From NCBI RefSeq assembly GCF_003837805.1, contig NZ_RQIT01000020.1, positions 1 to 64,000 of the forward strand: 64,000 bases of DNA. Direction: 5' to 3'. Below, piece by piece: positions 61,053 to 64,000 of the stretch. The notes beneath the pieces were generated by a model. The model saw only the letters and a list, made by a program, of their open reading frames with translations. It made no database searches and was not told where the DNA came from. Both the position numbers and the translations under genes were made by a program. Position 1 is the first letter of the stretch; every line of letters begins with the position of its first letter. The DNA comes from Bradyrhizobium sp. RP6. GTDB taxonomy: Bacteria; Pseudomonadota; Alphaproteobacteria; Rhizobiales; Xanthobacteraceae.

Positions 61053-61190
61053 CATGTCCCGGCCGCGCTGCAGCGCGTTTGCGCTGCTGCGCAGAGCAGG
61101 GACCCACGCTATAGTCACCGGTGCAAGACGGCTGGGCCCCGGCTCTGCGGCGCACCGCTACGCGCTTCGCTGCGTCCGGGGCACGAGAGA
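61053..61190. repeat. Dispersed palindromic intergenic repeat
   Basis: The segment runs from CATGTCCCGGCCGCGC to the CGTCCGGGGCACGAGA end. It contains internal dyads (CGCTGCAGCG; GCGCTGCTGCGC) and the unit CCCCGGCTCTGCGGCGCACC, which resembles the unit at 1190-1238. It ends nine bases before the TfoX-domain start codon and so supplies that gene's leader. Confidence 0.6.
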
Positions 61191-61198
61191 GCGTGTGC

Positions 61199-61660
61199 AT
61201 GGACCGCGAATTTCTGATCGATCTGTTCGCCGATTTCGGCCCCGTCACCATCCGCAAGATGTTCTCGGGCTACGGCATCTCCGCCGACGGCGTCAATTTC
61301 GCACTGTCCTTGCGCGCCGGCCTGTTCTTCCGCGCGGACGAGACGACCATTCCGGACTTCGAGGCGGAAGGCTCAAGGCCGTTCCAGTACCAGACGCGCG
61401 CCAAGACCGTGATGGTCAACTCCTACTGGGAGCTGCCCGCGCGCCTGTTCGACGATTCCGCAGAGCTTGCACAATGGGCGAGGGCCGCGCTCGCCGCCGC
61501 CCAGCGCGCCAAGGTGAAGAAGCGGCCGAAGGCGAAGAAGGCGGCGGCGAAGAAGACGAAGCCGGAGAAGCCCGTTGCGAAGAAGCGACCGGCCAGGAAG
61601 ACCGCCAAGAAGGCGTTTGGCGCGGTGGGCAAAGCAAAGCGTGCCCGCCGTTCAAGATAG
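61199..61660 (+). CDS. TfoX N-terminal domain protein with Lys-rich tail
   Basis: A 153-residue protein. The TfoX/Sxy N-terminal domain covers residues 1-105 (FLIDLFADFGPVTIRKMFSGYGISADGVNFAL, then FRADETTIPDFEAEGSRPFQYQTR and VMVNSYWELPARLFDD). The last ~50 residues are a Lys/Ala/Pro histone-H1-like tail. In gammaproteobacteria TfoX/Sxy proteins activate competence genes with CRP; stand-alone N-domain proteins in rhizobia have no proven role. The basic tail suggests nucleic-acid contact. The leader lies in a dispersed repeat and the ribosome site is poor. Confidence 0.82.
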   Translation: MDREFLIDLFADFGPVTIRKMFSGYGISADGVNFALSLRAGLFFRADETTIPDFEAEGSRPFQYQTRAKTVMVNSYWELPARLFDDSAELAQWARAALAAAQRAKVKKRPKAKKAAAKKTKPEKPVAKKRPARKTAKKAFGAVGKAKRARRSR

Positions 61661-61709
61661 AGATGGTGGGCACGGCACTTTGCCCGCCCTACAAAGAGCC
61701 GGTGAAAAC

Positions 61710-62777
61710 CTACGCCACCCGGCTGTGCGTCTCGACCGCGTATTCCGGATCGGCTTCGCAGATGACGCGGTTGCGACCGTTGCGCTTGGCGGCGTAGAGG
61801 CAGGCATCCGCACGCTCGATCAGCGAGTCGGTGTCGTCGCCCTCCTTGAGCATGGAGACGCCGACGGAGATGGTGACGCGGCCGAGGATCTCGCCGGTCG
61901 ATTTCTTCTTCAATTCCTTCGCCATCACGGCGCGGCGGATGTGGTCGGCTACCGTGAGAGCCTGGCGCAGCGCGGTGTTGGGCAGTACGACCGCGAATTC
62001 CTCCCCGCCATAGCGGGCGGTGATATCCTGGCCCTTGATGGTCTGCTTCATCGAAAGGCCGACGAGCCGCAGCACCTGGTCGCCGGTGAGATGGCCGTAG
62101 GAATCGTTGAACGACTTGAAATGATCGATGTCGAACAGCAGCAGCGACAACGGCTCGCCCGAGGCGAGGGCGCTCTGCACGGCCATGCCGATCATGCGGT
62201 CGAAATATTTGCGGTTGCCGAGGCCGGTGAGCGGATCGGTCAGGCTCTCGGCGCGGATCGCTTCCAGGCTCTGCTGGAGATTGCTGATCTCGTTCTTGGA
62301 CAGCGTGAGCCGGTCTTCCAGCGCCTTGTTGGTCTCGCGCATCTCGCTGGTCGAGCGCAGCAGGGCTTCGACGATCGCCTTGATCTGGTCGCGGTCCTTG
62401 GCCGACGACAGTTGCTCGGTCGCGCCCGACAGGCTGGCATCGTAGGCGCTGGTCATGCCGAGCGCGTCGCCCAAGACGTTCATCACGTCGTCGATCTCGC
62501 CGATGACGCGCGCGCCAACCTTGTCGATGCGGTCGGTGGTCTTGATGTGGGAGAGATAGGTCTCGTAGATCTGCTCGAGATCGGCTTCAGTCAGCTTGCC
62601 GCTGCGCGCCAGCGTCTCGTTGATGATCTTGTTGAGCGGTGCGTTGTAGCCGGTGGCGTAGACGTACCAGATCTCGTAATTGCGGGGAATGGCCGTCTGT
62701 CTGAGCGATCGGATCTGACCGAGCGCCACCTCGGCGAACGCCAGCGTGCGTTCGTGTTCGTCGAGTACCTTGATCAC
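61710..62777 (-). CDS. GGDEF diguanylate cyclase
   Basis: A 355-residue cytoplasmic diguanylate cyclase making cyclic di-GMP. The N-terminal ~150 residues are helical (HERTLAFAEVALGQIRSLRQTAIPRNYEIWYVYATGYN), a sensor-like region specific to this alphaproteobacterial group. A coiled coil (about 140-190) leads to the GGDEF domain with LTDPLTGLGNRKYFDRM, FDIDHFKSFND and active GGEEF. The inhibitory RxxD site five residues before it reads KGQD, so product inhibition may be weak. GTG 62777 with GGGGA upstream matches the conserved start (IKVLDEHERTLAF); ATG 62807 and TTG 62819 are alternatives. Confidence 0.88.
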   Translation of the reverse strand: MIKVLDEHERTLAFAEVALGQIRSLRQTAIPRNYEIWYVYATGYNAPLNKIINETLARSGKLTEADLEQIYETYLSHIKTTDRIDKVGARVIGEIDDVMNVLGDALGMTSAYDASLSGATEQLSSAKDRDQIKAIVEALLRSTSEMRETNKALEDRLTLSKNEISNLQQSLEAIRAESLTDPLTGLGNRKYFDRMIGMAVQSALASGEPLSLLLFDIDHFKSFNDSYGHLTGDQVLRLVGLSMKQTIKGQDITARYGGEEFAVVLPNTALRQALTVADHIRRAVMAKELKKKSTGEILGRVTISVGVSMLKEGDDTDSLIERADACLYAAKRNGRNRVICEADPEYAVETHSRVA

Positions 62778-62943
62778 TGAACATCCCCACAACGGCCGAC
62801 GCGCCATCGACCGCAGCAATCCTTAAATTATGTTCGTAGGCTAACGGACGATCGTGAACGCCCCGTAAATATACGTTCATGGGGGGCATCCAAAAAATTG
62901 CAGATCGAGGGTTTTCAACCGAAATCTGGAGCGCCGGCGCGCT

Positions 62944-64000
62944 TCAGGCCCCGGCGGGGGAGCGCACCGGCCGCAGCAGAAACGCCGGCAGATGCGAGTG
63001 ATCGCCCGGCTCGCTGTCGATCTCGCGCTGGCGGCGCGGCTCGGGACGGCCGATCGAGGGCACATGCGACGAATTCGCTTGCGGGCGCGCACCATGGCGC
63101 GGCTCGGATGATTGCCTGGCTTCGCGCGGAGGCCGTGCCTCGCGGGCGGGCCTTGCCTCGGGAGCCGGCCGCGCCTCGCGCGGCTCGTGCCCGCGTTCCC
63201 GGTCATGACCGCGCCGCTCGCCGCGCTGCGGCTTGCCGCGTCCTCCGCGTGAACGTTCACGGCCGCGCTGCTCGCGCGCATCGATAGCCTCGGCCGAGAC
63301 TTCGAAATCGCCTTCGGCGCGCGGAATGCTCTGGCCGATCAGCTTTTCGATCGCTGCCATCGACTTCTGGTCGAGTGGTGTCACGATCGAGATCGCGGTG
63401 CCGGTGCGGCCGGCGCGGCCGGTGCGGCCGATACGATGAACGTAGTCGTCGGCGTGATGGGGAACGTCGAAATTGAAGACGTGGCTGACCTCGGGGATAT
63501 CGAGGCCGCGGGCGGCGACGTCGGAGGCGACGAGCAGCGGCAGCTCACCCTTGCGGAACTGTTCGAGCGCCGCCGTGCGGGCCGACTGGTCCATGTCGCC
63601 GTGCAGCGCGCCGACGCTGAAGCCGTGCTTCTGAAGCGACTTGTGAACGATGGCGACCTCGCGCTTGCGATTGCAGAAGATGATCGCGTTCTTGAGGTCC
63701 TTGGCCTCGCGCAGCAGGCGGCGAAGCAGCTCGCGCTTCTCGTGCGCCTCGCGTCCGGCAGGCACCTGGGCTTGCGTGACGGTGACCGCGGTGGTGGCGG
63801 GCCTGGAGACCTCGACCTTCTGCGGATTGTGCAGGAAGGCTTCGGTGATGCGCCGGATTTCCGGCGGCATGGTCGCGGTGAAGAACAGGGTTTGCCGCGT
63901 GAACGGGACGAGCTTGCAGATGCGCTCGATGTCGGGAATGAAGCCCATATCCAGCATGCGGTCGGCTTCGTCGATGACGAGCAATTCGACACCGGTGAGC
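62944..64000 (-). CDS. DEAD-box RNA helicase, 3' part
   Basis: The gene enters from the right edge, so its 5' end is missing; about 352 codons are visible. Motif II reads VIDEADRMLDMGF, motif III SAT-equivalent FFTATMP, then the helicase C domain with IIFCNRKREV, LHGDMDQSAR, VASDVAARGLDIPEVSHVFNFDVP and HRIGRTGRAGRTGTA. The remaining ~110 residues are an Arg/Pro/Glu-rich disordered tail with repeated (P)REARP units. The pattern fits RhlE-type helicases that work in ribosome assembly and cold adaptation. Confidence 0.92.
   Translation of the reverse strand, partial: LTGVELLVIDEADRMLDMGFIPDIERICKLVPFTRQTLFFTATMPPEIRRITEAFLHNPQKVEVSRPATTAVTVTQAQVPAGREAHEKRELLRRLLREAKDLKNAIIFCNRKREVAIVHKSLQKHGFSVGALHGDMDQSARTAALEQFRKGELPLLVASDVAARGLDIPEVSHVFNFDVPHHADDYVHRIGRTGRAGRTGTAISIVTPLDQKSMAAIEKLIGQSIPRAEGDFEVSAEAIDAREQRGRERSRGGRGKPQRGERRGHDRERGHEPREARPAPEARPAREARPPREARQSSEPRHGARPQANSSHVPSIGRPEPRRQREIDSEPGDHSHLPAFLLRPVRSPAGA

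Noticed and set aside
1..64000. CRISPR array, tRNA, rRNA, prophage or insertion sequence
   Set aside because: No regularly spaced repeats, cloverleaf, rRNA motifs, integrase/transposase frames or terminal inverted repeats were found in reading the window.

Overview
The window is a high-GC alphaproteobacterial chromosome segment that looks like Bradyrhizobium or a close relative in the Nitrobacteraceae. Evidence: the complex I accessory subunit NDUFA12, the aat/accC/accB/aroQ/dsbA order, an RNase E with a large acidic and histidine-rich insertion, a CtrA box upstream of the amidase gene, a DUF1236 protein, and intergenic palindromes of the kind common in Bradyrhizobium. Almost all of it is ordinary protein-coding chromosome. 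I see no tRNA, rRNA, CRISPR array, prophage or insertion sequence.

Layout. 1-770: the 5' end of a Gly-rich exported protein and NDUFA12. 771-9510: an accessory block that separates NDUFA12 from its usual Rhizobiales neighbour, the DUF2155 gene. It holds a divergent DJ-1/GlxA pair; a sulfite-related cluster (YeiH exporter, LysR regulator, small exported protein, sulfite dehydrogenase SorA broken by an internal deletion, cytochrome SorB); and a hydrolase/BASS transporter/PepSY operon. 9714-20705: DUF2155, aat, a three-gene two-component system, accC, accB, aroQ, a DUF1236 protein, a DsbA-like protein and an M48 metalloprotease. 20899-28651: aminotransferase, bioY, dctA, a D-amino-acid dehydrogenase and rne. 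29353-38630: amiC and mrcA (peptidoglycan), prfB with its programmed frameshift, a dehydrogenase, a DMT permease, an M23 endopeptidase and a Bcp-type peroxiredoxin. 38922-48089: a giant AsmA-like protein, a chemoreceptor, DoxX, an MFS transporter and tyrS. 48255-54042: anmK, a GST-SMR operon under a triple operator, a DUF1330 protein, a hydrolase and a divergent LytTR/acyltransferase pair. 54096-61036: the seven-gene suf iron-sulfur operon. 61199-64000: a TfoX-domain protein, a diguanylate cyclase and the 3' part of a DEAD-box helicase gene.

How the genes work together. aroQ-accB-accC form a fatty-acid/aromatic precursor operon. amiC, mrcA, the M23 protein and anmK handle murein synthesis, cleavage and recycling. 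The nifS-like gene with sufBCDS, sufT and sufA builds Fe-S clusters. bioY imports the biotin that AccB needs. The least ordinary points are the decayed sulfite-oxidation cluster, three copies of ATGCA-N2-TGCAT laid over a good promoter in front of the GST-SMR operon, the prfB frameshift site, the CtrA box at amiC, and structured non-coding DNA at 771-1100 and 28652-29352.
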